DNA of 64,000 nucleotides, taken from Streptomyces sp. NBC_01264. Lineage in GTDB: Bacteria; Actinomycetota; Actinomycetes; Streptomycetales; Streptomycetaceae. The stretch spans positions 5,022,001 to 5,086,000 of the forward strand of contig NZ_JAPEOX010000001.1 in assembly GCF_026340675.1 (NCBI RefSeq), written 5' to 3'. Each line of letters starts with the position of its first letter. Positions within the stretch are counted from its first letter, which is position 1. Of the stretch, positions 52,398 through 63,974 are shown piece after piece. A program made the position numbers and the translations under genes. The notes under the pieces are model-generated. The model was not told the DNA's origin. It searched no databases and was given only the letters and a program-made list of their open reading frames with translations.

Positions 52398-53099
52398 ATG
52401 TCTGAACGGTTCGACGGCCGGGTCGTCCTCGTGACCGGAGGTGGCGAAGGCATCGGCCGGGCAGCGGCGGTGGCCTTCGCCCGGCTCGGAGCCCTGGTGG
52501 TGGTCGCCGGCCGACACCAGGAGACGCTCGACGCGACGGTCAAGCTGATCCACGACGAAGGCGGCCGGGCCGACAGCGTGGTCGGCGAGGTCTCGGACGC
52601 CACGGAAGGCGCCGACGCCGGCGCCGCCCACATCGTCTCCGAGACCGTACACCGCCACGGGGCACTGCACGTGGCCTTCAACAACACCACGGAGCTCGGC
52701 CCGCACCAGCACGTCGCCGACATCAGCGAGGCCGCCTGGGCGCAGAGCCTGACGGCCAACCTGACCGGCGTCTGGCTGTCCATGAAGCACGAGATCGCCC
52801 ACATGGAACGGGCCGGCGGCGGGGTCATCGTCAACACGGCCAGCAACATCGGATCCCAGGGGATGCTCCCGGGCCTGGGCGCGTACGCCGCGTCGACGGC
52901 GGCGGTCAGCGCGCTCACCCGGACCGCGGCCAAGGAGTACTTCGGCAAGGCCATCCGGATCAACGCCATCAGCCCCTGCCCGCTCGGCCGGGGAGGCAGC
53001 CCCGAGGAGATCGCCGACACCGTCGTCTGGCTCGCCTCCGACGCGGCCGCGTACATCGTCGGGCACGACCTCGTACTCGACCGCAAGACCAGCGTGTGA
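52398..53099 (+). CDS. SDR-fold protein with a mutated active site
   Basis: This protein has 233 residues from ATG. The NAD(P) motif TGGGEGIGRAA, N121 and the Ser of VNTASNIG are present, but the catalytic Y-x-x-x-K reads Y163-A-A-S-T167 (ACG codon) and the usual NNAG is NNTT. The substrate loop between NAISP and the PEEIA segment is about 20 residues shorter than in ordinary SDRs. It may bind a cofactor or ligand without dehydrogenation, or use another base. It leads the transketolase-aroA-aroC operon. Confidence 0.8.
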   Translation: MSERFDGRVVLVTGGGEGIGRAAAVAFARLGALVVVAGRHQETLDATVKLIHDEGGRADSVVGEVSDATEGADAGAAHIVSETVHRHGALHVAFNNTTELGPHQHVADISEAAWAQSLTANLTGVWLSMKHEIAHMERAGGGVIVNTASNIGSQGMLPGLGAYAASTAAVSALTRTAAKEYFGKAIRINAISPCPLGRGGSPEEIADTVVWLASDAAAYIVGHDLVLDRKTSV

Positions 53100-53152
53100 C
53101 CAGTACCCAGTCGAGCCCCGCGGCCCGGCCGAGCAGAGGAGTCCCGAGCACC

Positions 53153-55278
<2,126 letters not shown>

Positions 55279-55282
<4 letters not shown>

Positions 55283-56580
55283 GCGAGCCGGCGCTGATCG
55301 CCCGGATCCCGGGCTCCAAGAGCATCACCAACCGGGCGCTGCTGCTGGCCGCCGCGGCCGAGGGTGTCTCGCTGCTGCGGGCTCCGCTGGTCAGCGAGGA
55401 CACGCTCGCCTTCAGGGAGGCCCTGACCGGGCTCGGAGTGCGCATCGAGACGGTGGAGCACGGCGCCTGGAAGGTGACCGGAACGGGCGGCGCCCCGCGC
55501 GGGGGCGGCTCCGTGTGGTGTGAGGACGCGGGTACGGCGGCCCGGTTCCTGCCGCCCTTCGCGGCGGCCGGCGAGGGCGAGTTCGCCTTCGCCGGGACCG
55601 AGCAGCTGCGGGCCCGGCCGCTGCGGCCGCTGGCCGACGCGCTGGCCGGGCTCGGCGCGGACGCCCGGGTGACGGAGCCGGTCGGCGGACTGCCGCTGAC
55701 GGTCGCGGCCCGGGGTCTGGCCGGCGGCGAGCTGACCGTGGACGCCTCACTCAGCAGCCAGTACCTCACCGGCCTGCTGATGGCCGGTCCGCTGATGCGC
55801 ACGCCGCTGGTCGTACGGGGCGCCGGGCTGGTGAGCCGGCCGTACATCACGATGACCCAGGCGCTGATGCGGCAATTCGGAGCTTACGTCGATGAGTTCG
55901 ACGGCTCCGGCGAGTTCGGGGACGGGACGATCCAGGTGCTGCCCGGCGGCTACCGGGCCGCCGACCTGGACATCGAGCCGGACGCCTCCACCGCGTCGTA
56001 CGCCTTCGCCGCGGCCGCCGTCACGGGGCGCGGCATCACCGTGCCGGGACTCGGCACGGGCAGCGTCCAGGGCGACCTCGGCTTCGTCCGGGTCCTGGCC
56101 CGGGCGGGCGCCCGCGTGGAGATCACCGACCGGGCGACGACCGTCACCGGTACCGGTCCGCTGCGCGGCGGCTTCGACATCGACATGGGCGACATCTCCG
56201 ACACCTTCATGACGCTGGCGGCGGTGGCCCCGCTCGCCGACGCACCCATCACGGTGCGCGGCATCGGGCACGCGCGGCTGAAGGAGTCCGACCGGATCGC
56301 CGCGGTCGAGGAGAACCTGCGGGCCTGCGGGATCCGTACCGAGTCCGGTCCGGACCGGCTCACCGTCCATCCGGGCCGCCCCACGGCCGCCCGGATCGCC
56401 TGCCGCCGCGACCACCGGATCGCGATGGCGTTCTCGGTCCTCGGACTGCGCGTCCCCGGCATCACGCTGGACGATCCGTCGTGCGTCGGCAAGACCTTCC
56501 CCGGCTTCCACACCGAGCTGGAGCGGCTCTTCCCGGCCCGCACGCGCCGTGCGCATCGAACGAGCGCCGGCAGTCACTGA
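55279..56580 (+). CDS. aroA: 3-phosphoshikimate 1-carboxyvinyltransferase (EPSP synthase)
   Basis: This protein has 433 residues from a GTG overlapping the transketolase stop (GTGA). Conserved pieces are IPGSKSITNRALLLAAAAEG, SSQYLTGLLMAGPLM and RLKESDRIAAVEENLRACG. The PEP-binding loop reads EDAGTAARFLPP where E. coli has GNAGTAMRPL; the Asp in place of Asn is a notable change, though the Phe also occurs in other actinobacterial enzymes. It makes EPSP from shikimate 3-phosphate and PEP. As a cluster copy it probably backs up a primary aroA. Confidence 0.92.
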
Positions 56581-56605
56581 TCAGGAAAGGGAAGGTGAGA
56601 CACCC

Positions 56606-57796
56606 ATGGCCGACATACTCATCGCCGGTGGTGGCATCGGTGGACTCGCTGCGGCACTCGGGCTCGCGCGACGCGGCCACCAGGTCACGGTCCTGGAGCG
56701 CAGGGACGTCTTCACGGAGGTCGGCGCCGGCATCCAGCTCGGCCCCAACGCCTTCCACGCGCTCGACCTGCTCGGAGTGGGCCGGGAGGTCCGCGAACGC
56801 GCCGTCCTCATCGACGAGCTGCGCTTCATGGACGGCATCACCGGCGAGCGGGTCGCGGCCCTGCCGGTGACCGGGAAGTACCGGGCCCGGTTCGGCAACC
56901 CGTACGCCGTGGTGCACCGGGTGGACCTCTACCTGCCGCTCCTGGAGGCCGCCCGCCGGTCCCCCGGCATCGAACTGCTCGGAGGATGCCACGTCGTCGC
57001 GTACGAGCAGTGGGTGGGCGGGGTGACGGCCGTGCTCGCCGATGGCAGGCGGCGCACCGGCGACGCGCTCATCGGCGCCGACGGACTGCACTCCGCGGTC
57101 CGCCGGCAGCTGGTCGGGGACGGGCCGCCGCGCATCTCCGGTCACACCATCTACCGCTCGGTGATTCCCGTGGAGGAGGTGCCCGAGGACCTGCGGGGAA
57201 ACACCGTGGTCCTGTGGGCGGGCCCGAAGTGGCACTTCGTGCACTACCCGGTCACGGGCGGCAGGTACTTCAATCTGGCCGCGACCCGCGACGACGGCGC
57301 CACGCAGGCCCTGGCCGGGGTCCCGGCCGAGCACGGCCACGTGAGGGACTCCTTCCCCGGACTGCCCGGCCCGGCCCGCAGGGTGCTGGAGCTGGGGCGG
57401 GACTGGAAGTCCTGGGTGCTGTGCGACCGCGACCCGGTGGACCGCTGGACCGAGGGCAGGGTCGCGCTCCTCGGGGACGCCGCGCACCCGATGCTCCAGT
57501 ACGCGGCGCAGGGTGCGTGCCAGGCCCTTGAGGACGCGGTCCTGCTGTCGGTGCTGCTGGACGGCCCCGAGGCCGACTTCGTCCAGCGTCTGGAGAAGTA
57601 CAACGCGGCGCGCCGGGAGCGTACGGCCCGGGTGCAGCTGGTGGCACGGGAGATGGGGCGCGTGCTCTACCACGCGGCCGGGGAGGCGCGGGTGGAGCGC
57701 AACGCGATGCTGGCCGCGCTGTCCGACGAGGACATGTACGACAAGGCGGCCTGGTTGCACGGCGCCTACGACTTCGCATGGGGAGACGGAAATTGA
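56606..57796 (+). CDS. FAD-dependent aromatic monooxygenase (3-hydroxybenzoate 6-hydroxylase-like)
   Basis: This protein has 396 residues. The N-terminal FAD motif is [17 protein letters not shown], the DG-type motif [14 protein letters not shown] lies near residue 160, and the second FAD motif is [26 protein letters not shown]-x-AQGAC is typical of 3-hydroxybenzoate 6-hydroxylase and salicylate hydroxylase. On 3-hydroxyanthranilate, para-hydroxylation would give a 3,6-dihydroxyanthranilate that oxidises to a quinone; decarboxylative hydroxylation is the alternative. It lies between aroA and aroC, so co-expressed. Confidence 0.88.
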   Translation: MADILIAGGGIGGLAAALGLARRGHQVTVLERRDVFTEVGAGIQLGPNAFHALDLLGVGREVRERAVLIDELRFMDGITGERVAALPVTGKYRARFGNPYAVVHRVDLYLPLLEAARRSPGIELLGGCHVVAYEQWVGGVTAVLADGRRRTGDALIGADGLHSAVRRQLVGDGPPRISGHTIYRSVIPVEEVPEDLRGNTVVLWAGPKWHFVHYPVTGGRYFNLAATRDDGATQALAGVPAEHGHVRDSFPGLPGPARRVLELGRDWKSWVLCDRDPVDRWTEGRVALLGDAAHPMLQYAAQGACQALEDAVLLSVLLDGPEADFVQRLEKYNAARRERTARVQLVAREMGRVLYHAAGEARVERNAMLAALSDEDMYDKAAWLHGAYDFAWGDGN

Positions 57797-58977
57797 GCAG
57801 GTTGCGTTGGCTGACGGCCGGGGAATCCCACGGCCCGGCTCTGGTAGCGACGCTGGAGGGGCTTCCCGCCGGTGTTCCGGTGACCACGGAGCTGGTGGCC
57901 GAACACCTGGCCCGGCGCCGGCTCGGCTACGGCCGCGGTGCACGGATGAAGTTCGAGCAGGACGAGATCACCTTCCTCGGCGGTGTGCGCCACGGTCTGT
58001 CGCAGGGCGGTCCGGTCGCCGTGATGATCGGCAACAGTGAGTGGCCCAAGTGGGAGACGGTGATGTCGGCCGACCCGGTCGACCCCTCGCTGCTGAAGGA
58101 GACCGGCCGCAACGCCGCGCTGACCCGCCCGCGCCCCGGCCACGCCGACCTCGCGGGCATGCAGAAGTACGGCTTCTCGGAGGCCCGGCCGATCCTGGAG
58201 CGCGCCAGCGCCCGGGAGACCGCGGCCCGCGTCGCCCTCGGCGCCGTGGCCCGGTCCTTCATCAAGGAGGTGGCCGGCATCGAGATCGTTTCCCATGTGG
58301 TGGAGCTGGCGGCGGCCAAGGCCCCGTACGGCCTCTACCCGACCCCCGCGGACGTCGAGAAGCTCGATGCCGACCCGGTGCGCTGCCTGGACGCCGACGC
58401 GTCGAAGCGGATGGTCGCGGAGATCGACCAGGCCCACAAGGACGGTGACACCCTGGGTGGTGTCGTCGAGGTCCTCGCCTACGGGGTGCCCGTCGGCCTC
58501 GGCTCGCACGTGCACTGGGACCGCCGCCTCGACGCGCGCCTGGCGGCCGCGCTCATGGGCATCCAGGCCATCAAGGGCGTGGAGGTCGGTGACGGCTTCG
58601 AGCTGGCTCGCGTGCCCGGCTCCAAGGCGCATGACGAGATCGTCTCCACCCCCGAGGGCCTCAAGCGCACCTCGGGCCGTGCCGGTGGCACGGAGGGCGG
58701 TCTGACCACCGGTGAACTGCTGCGCGTGCGCGCCGCGATGAAGCCGATCGCGACCGTGCCGAAGGCCCTGGCGACCGTGGACGTCGCCACCGGCGAGGCC
58801 ACCGTCGCGCACCACCAGCGTTCCGACGTGTGTGCCGTGCCGGCGGCGGGGATCGTGGCTGAGGCGATGGTCGCGCTGGTGCTGGCGGATGCCGTGGTGG
58901 AGAAGTTCGGTGGCGACTCCGTCCCCGAGACCCGCCGCAACGTGCGGTCGTACCTCGACCACCTCAAGATCGTCTGA
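57793..58977 (+). CDS. aroC: Chorismate synthase
   Basis: This protein has 394 residues. The TTG at 57793 is preferred because family members begin [19 protein letters not shown] lies 7 bp upstream, and TTGA overlaps the monooxygenase stop; ATG 57778 would add five residues. Also present are [27 protein letters not shown], and a C-terminal [13 protein letters not shown], so it looks complete and FMNH2-dependent. Primary Streptomyces aroC usually sits with aroK and aroB; this one is in a metabolite operon and is likely an extra copy. Confidence 0.94.
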   Translation: MSRLRWLTAGESHGPALVATLEGLPAGVPVTTELVAEHLARRRLGYGRGARMKFEQDEITFLGGVRHGLSQGGPVAVMIGNSEWPKWETVMSADPVDPSLLKETGRNAALTRPRPGHADLAGMQKYGFSEARPILERASARETAARVALGAVARSFIKEVAGIEIVSHVVELAAAKAPYGLYPTPADVEKLDADPVRCLDADASKRMVAEIDQAHKDGDTLGGVVEVLAYGVPVGLGSHVHWDRRLDARLAAALMGIQAIKGVEVGDGFELARVPGSKAHDEIVSTPEGLKRTSGRAGGTEGGLTTGELLRVRAAMKPIATVPKALATVDVATGEATVAHHQRSDVCAVPAAGIVAEAMVALVLADAVVEKFGGDSVPETRRNVRSYLDHLKIV

Positions 58978-58998
58978 GCGGGGCCCGACCAGGGCGGT

Positions 58999-59046
58999 AC
59001 AACGGGCGGTGGGGGCACGGACAACCGTGCCCCCACCGCCCGTTGT
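58999..59046 (+). terminator. Strong terminator after aroC
   Basis: A perfect 22-bp stem (arms 58999-59020 and 59025-59046, beginning ACAACGGGCGGTGGGGG) with an ACAA loop starts 22 bp after the aroC stop codon and ends the operon that begins at the second SDR. Confidence 0.9.
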
Positions 59047-59092
59047 GGTTGCTCCCCCTCGGCCGCTGTACCGCCCCGCTCGGCCCCGCGTA

Positions 59093-59136
59093 CGACTACG
59101 GCCGGTGCCTCCCCCCGGAGGCACCGGCCGTAGTCG
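59093..59136 (-). terminator. Strong terminator after the MFS transporter gene
   Basis: A perfect 20-bp stem (59093-59112 with 59117-59136, arms CGACTACGGCCGGTGCCTCC) and a CCCC loop lies 27 bp past the stop of the convergent transporter gene, back-to-back with the aroC terminator. Confidence 0.88.
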
Positions 59137-59163
59137 GTGGGGGCGCACGGAGCGCCCGGACGG

Positions 59164-60636
59164 TCAGACGGTGGCCGGCACCGCGGACTGCTCGTCCTGC
59201 GAGGACGGATCCGCGGTCGGCGTGCCCGTCGCATCGGCGTCGGCACGGCGGAAGGTGAGCGCGATGGCGATCGAGACGACCATGGCGCCGGCCGCGATCA
59301 GGACGGCGGTGCGCAGACCGTCCGTCGTCGCCGCCCGGGTGGCCTCCTCGCCGGTGATCGAGTTGGCCACGGCCACCAGGAGTGCCAGGCCCACGGCGCC
59401 GCCGACCTGCTGGCCGGTGGAGACGATGCCGGAGGCGATGCCCTGCTCCATCGGGTCCACGCCGGACGAGGACGCGGAGAACATGCTCGTGTAGAGCGCC
59501 CCCTGGCCGAGGCTGAGCACGATCAGGCCGGGGACCAGGGCGATGTACGAAGCCGACGGGTCCATCGCGAGCGCGAGCATCAGCGTGCCCGCCGCGCCCA
59601 CGACCAGGGCGCCCAGGATGGTGTTGCGGGTGCCGAGGCGGGTGGCGAGCCGACCGCCGAGGGTGGAGCCGACCAGCCCCGCGACCATCGGGACCAGGAA
59701 GGCCAGACCGGTCTCGAGCGCGCTGTAGCCGTGCACACCCTGGAAGTAGATGGTCTGGAAGTACAGCAGCGAACCGAAGGTCGCCATGAACATGAAGGTG
59801 GTGGCCACGCCCGCGGACAGGTTGCGATTGCGGAACAGCCGCAGCGGCAGGAGCGGTTCGGCGCTGCGCGACTCGACCACCAGGAAGACCGTGAGCAGCA
59901 CCAGAGCGGCAGCGCCCGCGCCGAGCACGGGGGCCGAGGCCCAGCCGGACTCCGGTCCCTGGACCAGGGCGAAGACCACGAGCGTGGCACCGGCGGTGCC
60001 GGTCAGCGCGCCGGGCACGTCGAAGGAGCGGCCGGCGGCGCGCTTGCCGTCGGGGGCGATCAGCGCATAGGCCGCGGCGATGGCGACGACCGCCAGCGGG
60101 ACGTTGACGTAGAAGACCGACTCCCAGCCGAAGGCCTGGGTCAGGACGCCGCCGAGCAGCGAGCCGAGGACCATGCCGCTGGCCCCGGCGCCCGCCCAGA
60201 CCGCGAGGGCCCGGTTGCGCTCGCGGCCCTCGCTGAACGAGGTGATGACCAGGGCGAGGGTGGCGGGGAAGAGGAACGCGCCGCCCAGGCCCTGCAGCGC
60301 CCGCGCCGCGACCAGGAACTCCGAGGCGTCGGCGAGACCGCCGAGGAGCGAGCCGACGCCGTAGAGGGAGAGCCCGAAGACGAACATGCGGCGGCGGCCG
60401 AGGAGGTCGGAGGCACGGCCGCCGAGCAGCAGGAAACCGCCGTAGATCACGGCGTAGGCACTGACGACCCACTGCAGCGTCTGGGAGGAGAAATCGAGGC
60501 TTTCGCCGATTTCGGGCAGTGCCACATAGACGATGTTGTAGTCGAGCGAAGTGATGAGCTGGGCCAGCGCGAGGAGCGCCAGGACAAGTGCGGGACGACG
60601 GGATGCCGATGTTCTCGAATCTGTGCCCGACGACAT
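59164..60636 (-). CDS. MFS drug exporter, DHA2 (14-TM) type
   Basis: This protein has 490 residues from the ATG at 60636 with AAAGGA 7 bp upstream; ATG 60657 is an alternative. About 14 hydrophobic segments are seen. Motif A is GGRASDLLGRRRMF and motif C-like GASGMVLGSLLGGVL, both typical of proton-driven drug antiporters of the EmrB/QacA group. It most likely exports the cluster product and confers self-resistance. It is transcribed in the same direction as the hydrolase gene upstream. Confidence 0.9.
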   Translation of the reverse strand: MSSGTDSRTSASRRPALVLALLALAQLITSLDYNIVYVALPEIGESLDFSSQTLQWVVSAYAVIYGGFLLLGGRASDLLGRRRMFVFGLSLYGVGSLLGGLADASEFLVAARALQGLGGAFLFPATLALVITSFSEGRERNRALAVWAGAGASGMVLGSLLGGVLTQAFGWESVFYVNVPLAVVAIAAAYALIAPDGKRAAGRSFDVPGALTGTAGATLVVFALVQGPESGWASAPVLGAGAAALVLLTVFLVVESRSAEPLLPLRLFRNRNLSAGVATTFMFMATFGSLLYFQTIYFQGVHGYSALETGLAFLVPMVAGLVGSTLGGRLATRLGTRNTILGALVVGAAGTLMLALAMDPSASYIALVPGLIVLSLGQGALYTSMFSASSSGVDPMEQGIASGIVSTGQQVGGAVGLALLVAVANSITGEEATRAATTDGLRTAVLIAAGAMVVSIAIALTFRRADADATGTPTADPSSQDEQSAVPATV

Positions 60637-60684
60637 GGGGGGTCCTTTCGGTTCCATCGACCGAGCGGGCTGTTGGGGCCGCGA

Positions 60685-60721
60685 AAAGGGCGGGGACGGT
60701 CGTGACCGGCCCCCGCCCTTT
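60685..60721 (-). terminator. Terminator after the alpha/beta hydrolase gene
   Basis: AAAGGGCGGGG (60685-60695) pairs perfectly with CCCCGCCCTTT (60711-60721), with a smaller inner ACGGTCGTGACCGG stem. It lies 39 bp past the hydrolase stop codon and just before the transporter gene. Confidence 0.82.
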
Positions 60722-60759
60722 AGTCGAGTGGGAACAATGGGTTCAGGGATGGGAAAGAA

Positions 60760-61539
60760 TCAGGACTGGTGGATGAAGTCCTGAACGAGCTTGACGAATT
60801 CGGCAGGCTTCTCGTAGACGACCACGTGGCCGCTTTCCAGCTCGGCGTACGAGCTGTTCTTGATGGCGGCGTGCAGTTCCCGGGAGTTCTCCACGGGGAC
60901 CGTGTTGTCCAGGGTGCAGCCGATGACCAGCGTCTGGGCCTCGATCTTCGGCAGCAGGTCCCGGATGTCCGCGCGCAGGTTGAGGTCGATGTGGCGCAGT
61001 GCGCCCTCGCTCGGCTGGTTGCCGGCGATGATGCCCTCCAGCTGCTCCCGGCCGACGCCGTTGAGGAAGGCGCGGCTGAACGCGGTCAGGGTGCCGAAGC
61101 GGCCGAACGCGTCCGGCTTGTCCTCCAGCGCACGCCACACGGTCATCAGGTTGCGCAGGTACTCGTCGTCGGGGGCGGCCCAGCCGGCCGTGAGGACCAG
61201 GCGGCGGACCAGGTCCGGGCGGGTGGCTGCGACGGTCGCGGAGACGACGGCGCCGAGGGAGAAGCCGACCAGGTCGACCGGGCCGTTGCCGGCCTCCTCG
61301 ATCACACCGATCACCTGGGCGGCGAGCCGCTCCACCGTCAGCTCGGTGCCGTCGTCCTCGGTGGCACCGCAGCCGGACAGGTCCGGCAGGAGCACGGTGC
61401 GGCTCCCGGCGAACTCGTCGGCGAGGTGGCCCCAGGTTCCCTGGGCGCCGAAGCCGGTGCCGTGGACGAAGAGCAGGCCGGTGCCGGACCCGCGGACCTG
61501 GTAGTCCACGCGGGCGTCACCTGCGGTCACGATGGGCAT
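60760..61539 (-). CDS. Alpha/beta hydrolase
   Basis: This protein has 259 residues from the ATG at 61539, which has GGGGAG 4 bp upstream. The fold signature LLFVHGTGFGAQGTW (oxyanion region), the nucleophile elbow GFSLGA (residues near 98), an acid in CTLDNTVP, and the His in LESGHVVV give a complete Ser-Asp-His triad. Members cleave or form esters, amides or thioesters. In a cluster without PKS or NRPS it could release or ring-close an ester, or protect the host. The substrate is unknown. Confidence 0.87.
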   Translation of the reverse strand: MPIVTAGDARVDYQVRGSGTGLLFVHGTGFGAQGTWGHLADEFAGSRTVLLPDLSGCGATEDDGTELTVERLAAQVIGVIEEAGNGPVDLVGFSLGAVVSATVAATRPDLVRRLVLTAGWAAPDDEYLRNLMTVWRALEDKPDAFGRFGTLTAFSRAFLNGVGREQLEGIIAGNQPSEGALRHIDLNLRADIRDLLPKIEAQTLVIGCTLDNTVPVENSRELHAAIKNSSYAELESGHVVVYEKPAEFVKLVQDFIHQS

Positions 61540-61659
61540 GTTTCTCCCCTTGATGTGCGTCATTGCCGATATCACGATGCGCTCCGCCATCGCCAAGAGA
61601 TGGGCAACGCCTTCGGAAATCTAAGGGGGAAACAAGGGGCTCGGGAGTTCTGCCCCGGC

Positions 61660-61735
61660 AATCTGTCAGGTCGGCGCCGGTCGGATCCGGCCGGTGCCGC
61701 ACGGGAAGCCGCACCGTGTCCGCAGCTGACAGATT
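61660..61735. promoter_or_regulatory. Long-range inverted repeat in a divergent promoter
   Basis: AATCTGTCAG (61660-61669) and CTGACAGATT (61726-61735) are perfect 10-bp inverted arms 56 bp apart, in the 294-bp gap between the divergent hydrolase and acyltransferase genes. They may be paired operator sites for one regulator, or a stem. AAGGACGG before 61834 is the acyltransferase ribosome site. Confidence 0.6.
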
Positions 61736-61833
61736 AAGCCACCGGCCGTGCCGGGAATCCGTCGGAAGCAGTCTAATCAGCGACTGAACCATAAAGGAAA
61801 CGCGACAACTCCATTTCCAAGGACGGTTATTTC

Positions 61834-63069
61834 ATGGCTTACGGCCAGATGATCGCGGAAGGACCGGCGGCCGCAACCGTCGAGGCTCCCACCGCGCAGA
61901 CCGACCGGGGCACCAGCCCCGACCGGGGTACGAACGCGGAGCGTGGCCAGAGCCGGCTTCCCTCACTGACCGGACTCCGATTCCCCGCCGCCCTCCTGGT
62001 GTTCCTCTACCACGCGGCCCTGCCGATCCCCGCCCTGCGCCTGCTCGGGGACGACGCGGACGTCATGGACTTCTACAAGGTCGCCGGACAGATGGGCGGC
62101 CTCGGCGTCACCTTCTTCTTCGTGCTCAGCGGCTTCGTGCTGAGCTGGTCCGCCCGGCAGAAGGACACCGCGAGGGCGTTCTGGCGCCGCCGGTTCGTGA
62201 AGATCTACCCGAACTACGTGGTCGCCTGGGTGCTCGGGATGGTGCTCTTCGCCTCCGCCTACACCCCGGTCGGCACGTCGATCGCCAACCTGCTGATGGT
62301 CCAGGTGTGGTCGCCGGAGTTCAACACCTACTTCAGCGTCACCCCGCCCAGCTGGTCGCTCGGTGCGGAGGCGTTCTTCTACGCCGCCTTCCCCATGCTG
62401 AACAACGTCTTCCGGAAGATCCGCGACAGCCACCTCAAGTACTGGATCGCCGGCACCGTCGCGCTGGTCGTCGCCACCCCGATGCTCACCTACGCACTGC
62501 TGTCGGACGCCCCCGGGATCCCCGGCGGCGAGGCCAGCTCCGTGGTGCAGTACTGGGTCAGCTACGTGCTGCCGCCGGTCCGCATGGCCGACTTCGCGCT
62601 CGGCATGCTCGTCGCGCACGCGGTCCAGCGCGGCCGCTGGAAGAACATCGGCATGATCTGGTCGGGGCTGCTGCTCGTGGTCGGCTACGTGCTGACCGCG
62701 TACGTCCCCTACCTGTACGGACAGCGTGCCACCTGCATCATCCCGGTGATCCTGCTGATCGCCGCCGCCGCCACCGCGGACGTGGAGAACCGGTTCACCA
62801 TCTTCCGCAACCGCACCATGCTCTGGCTCGGCGAGATCTCCTTCGCCTTCTACCTGCTGCACTTCGTGGTGCTCGCCTACGGGCGCGAGCTGCTCGGCAC
62901 CGAGACCTACTCGGCGCTCACCACGGCCCTGCTGCTCGCCGCCGCCGCCGGTATCACCGTCGTCCTCTCCTGGGCCCTCTACGCCGGGGTGGAACGGCCG
63001 TTGACCCGCCGCTTCGCCAAGTCGAAGCGTGCCCGCCAGACGTCAGACCGCGTTTCCGCCGGTGCCTGA
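61834..63069 (+). CDS. Acyltransferase-3 (OafA/YrhL-type) membrane protein
   Basis: This protein has 411 residues. After a 40-residue hydrophilic leader comes SLTGLRFPAALLVFLYHAALPI, with the catalytic-type His (FLYHA) of the acyltransferase-3 family, then VTFFFVLSGFVLSWSARQ and SWSLGAEAFFYAAFP. About ten membrane segments follow. These enzymes move acyl groups from the cytoplasm onto sugars, lipids or antibiotics such as macrolides. It probably acylates the cluster product or an envelope component. Confidence 0.88.
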   Translation: MAYGQMIAEGPAAATVEAPTAQTDRGTSPDRGTNAERGQSRLPSLTGLRFPAALLVFLYHAALPIPALRLLGDDADVMDFYKVAGQMGGLGVTFFFVLSGFVLSWSARQKDTARAFWRRRFVKIYPNYVVAWVLGMVLFASAYTPVGTSIANLLMVQVWSPEFNTYFSVTPPSWSLGAEAFFYAAFPMLNNVFRKIRDSHLKYWIAGTVALVVATPMLTYALLSDAPGIPGGEASSVVQYWVSYVLPPVRMADFALGMLVAHAVQRGRWKNIGMIWSGLLLVVGYVLTAYVPYLYGQRATCIIPVILLIAAAATADVENRFTIFRNRTMLWLGEISFAFYLLHFVVLAYGRELLGTETYSALTTALLLAAAAGITVVLSWALYAGVERPLTRRFAKSKRARQTSDRVSAGA

Positions 63070-63094
63070 GCACCCGCCGACATCAAGGAGCAAC

Positions 63095-63949
63095 ATGTCC
63101 AGCACGCAGATCCTGGTCATCGGGGCCACCGGCCAGGTGGGCCGTGAGGTCCTCTCCCAGCTGATCGGGGCGGGTGTCCCGGTCCGGGCCGGCGCCCGCA
63201 CCCCCGCGCGCATCGGCGCCCCGGAGACCGTCGAGGTGGTCGAGGCCGACCTCGGCCGGCCCGAGACGCTGCCCGCCGCGCTCGAAGGCGTCGAGAAGGT
63301 CTTCCTGTACGCCGTTCCGCAGGGGATCACCGAGTTCCTGGCGGCCGCGCAGCAGGCCGGGGTCAAGCACCTCGTGCTGCTGTCCTCCCAGACGGTCACC
63401 GAGGCCTTCCCCGGGCAGGAGCCGATCACCGAGATGCACCGCTCGGTGGAGTCGGCGATCGTCGAGTCCGGCATCGCGTACACCTTCCTGCGCCCGCACA
63501 ACTTCGCCTCCAACATCCTGATGTGGGGCTGGCCCGAGAGCATCCGGGCCGAGCAGAAGGTGCGCTTCCCCTACCCCGGGTCGCACAGCGACGTCATTCA
63601 CGAGAAGGACATCGCGGCGGTCGCCGTGACGGCCCTGACCGAGCCGGGCCACGAGGGGCAGAGCTACTTCATCACCGGCCCCGAGTCCGTGACGCAGCGC
63701 CGCCAGCTGGAGATCATCGCCGAGGTCGTCGGCAAGGAGCTGGAGTTCGAGGAGCGCACCGAGGAGCAGGCGCGCGAGGACCTCAGCGAGACCGTGCCGG
63801 CCTGGGTCGCCGACGCGGTGTTCGGCTACTGGTCCGCCTCCGACGGCGTACCGACGCACCTGTCGGACACCGTGGAGAAGATCACCGGGCGCCCGGCGCG
63901 GACGTTCGCCGAGTGGGCGGCCGACCACGCGCGGGACTTCACCGCCTGA
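63095..63949 (+). CDS. NmrA-like NAD(P)-binding oxidoreductase (atypical SDR)
   Basis: This protein has 284 residues from an ATG with AAGGAG upstream. The N-terminal ILVIGATGQVGREVLSQL is the NAD(P)-binding motif of NmrA/QorB-type proteins, followed by LRPHNFASNILMW and the VIHEKDIAAVAV segment of the family. Members are NADPH-dependent quinone reductases or redox sensors. It is 25 bp downstream of the acyltransferase and likely co-transcribed. A quinone-reducing role would agree with a dihydroxyanthranilate-derived product. Confidence 0.82.
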   Translation: MSSTQILVIGATGQVGREVLSQLIGAGVPVRAGARTPARIGAPETVEVVEADLGRPETLPAALEGVEKVFLYAVPQGITEFLAAAQQAGVKHLVLLSSQTVTEAFPGQEPITEMHRSVESAIVESGIAYTFLRPHNFASNILMWGWPESIRAEQKVRFPYPGSHSDVIHEKDIAAVAVTALTEPGHEGQSYFITGPESVTQRRQLEIIAEVVGKELEFEERTEEQAREDLSETVPAWVADAVFGYWSASDGVPTHLSDTVEKITGRPARTFAEWAADHARDFTA

Positions 63950-63974
63950 GGGTGAGCCGGGGCACATGACGGAG

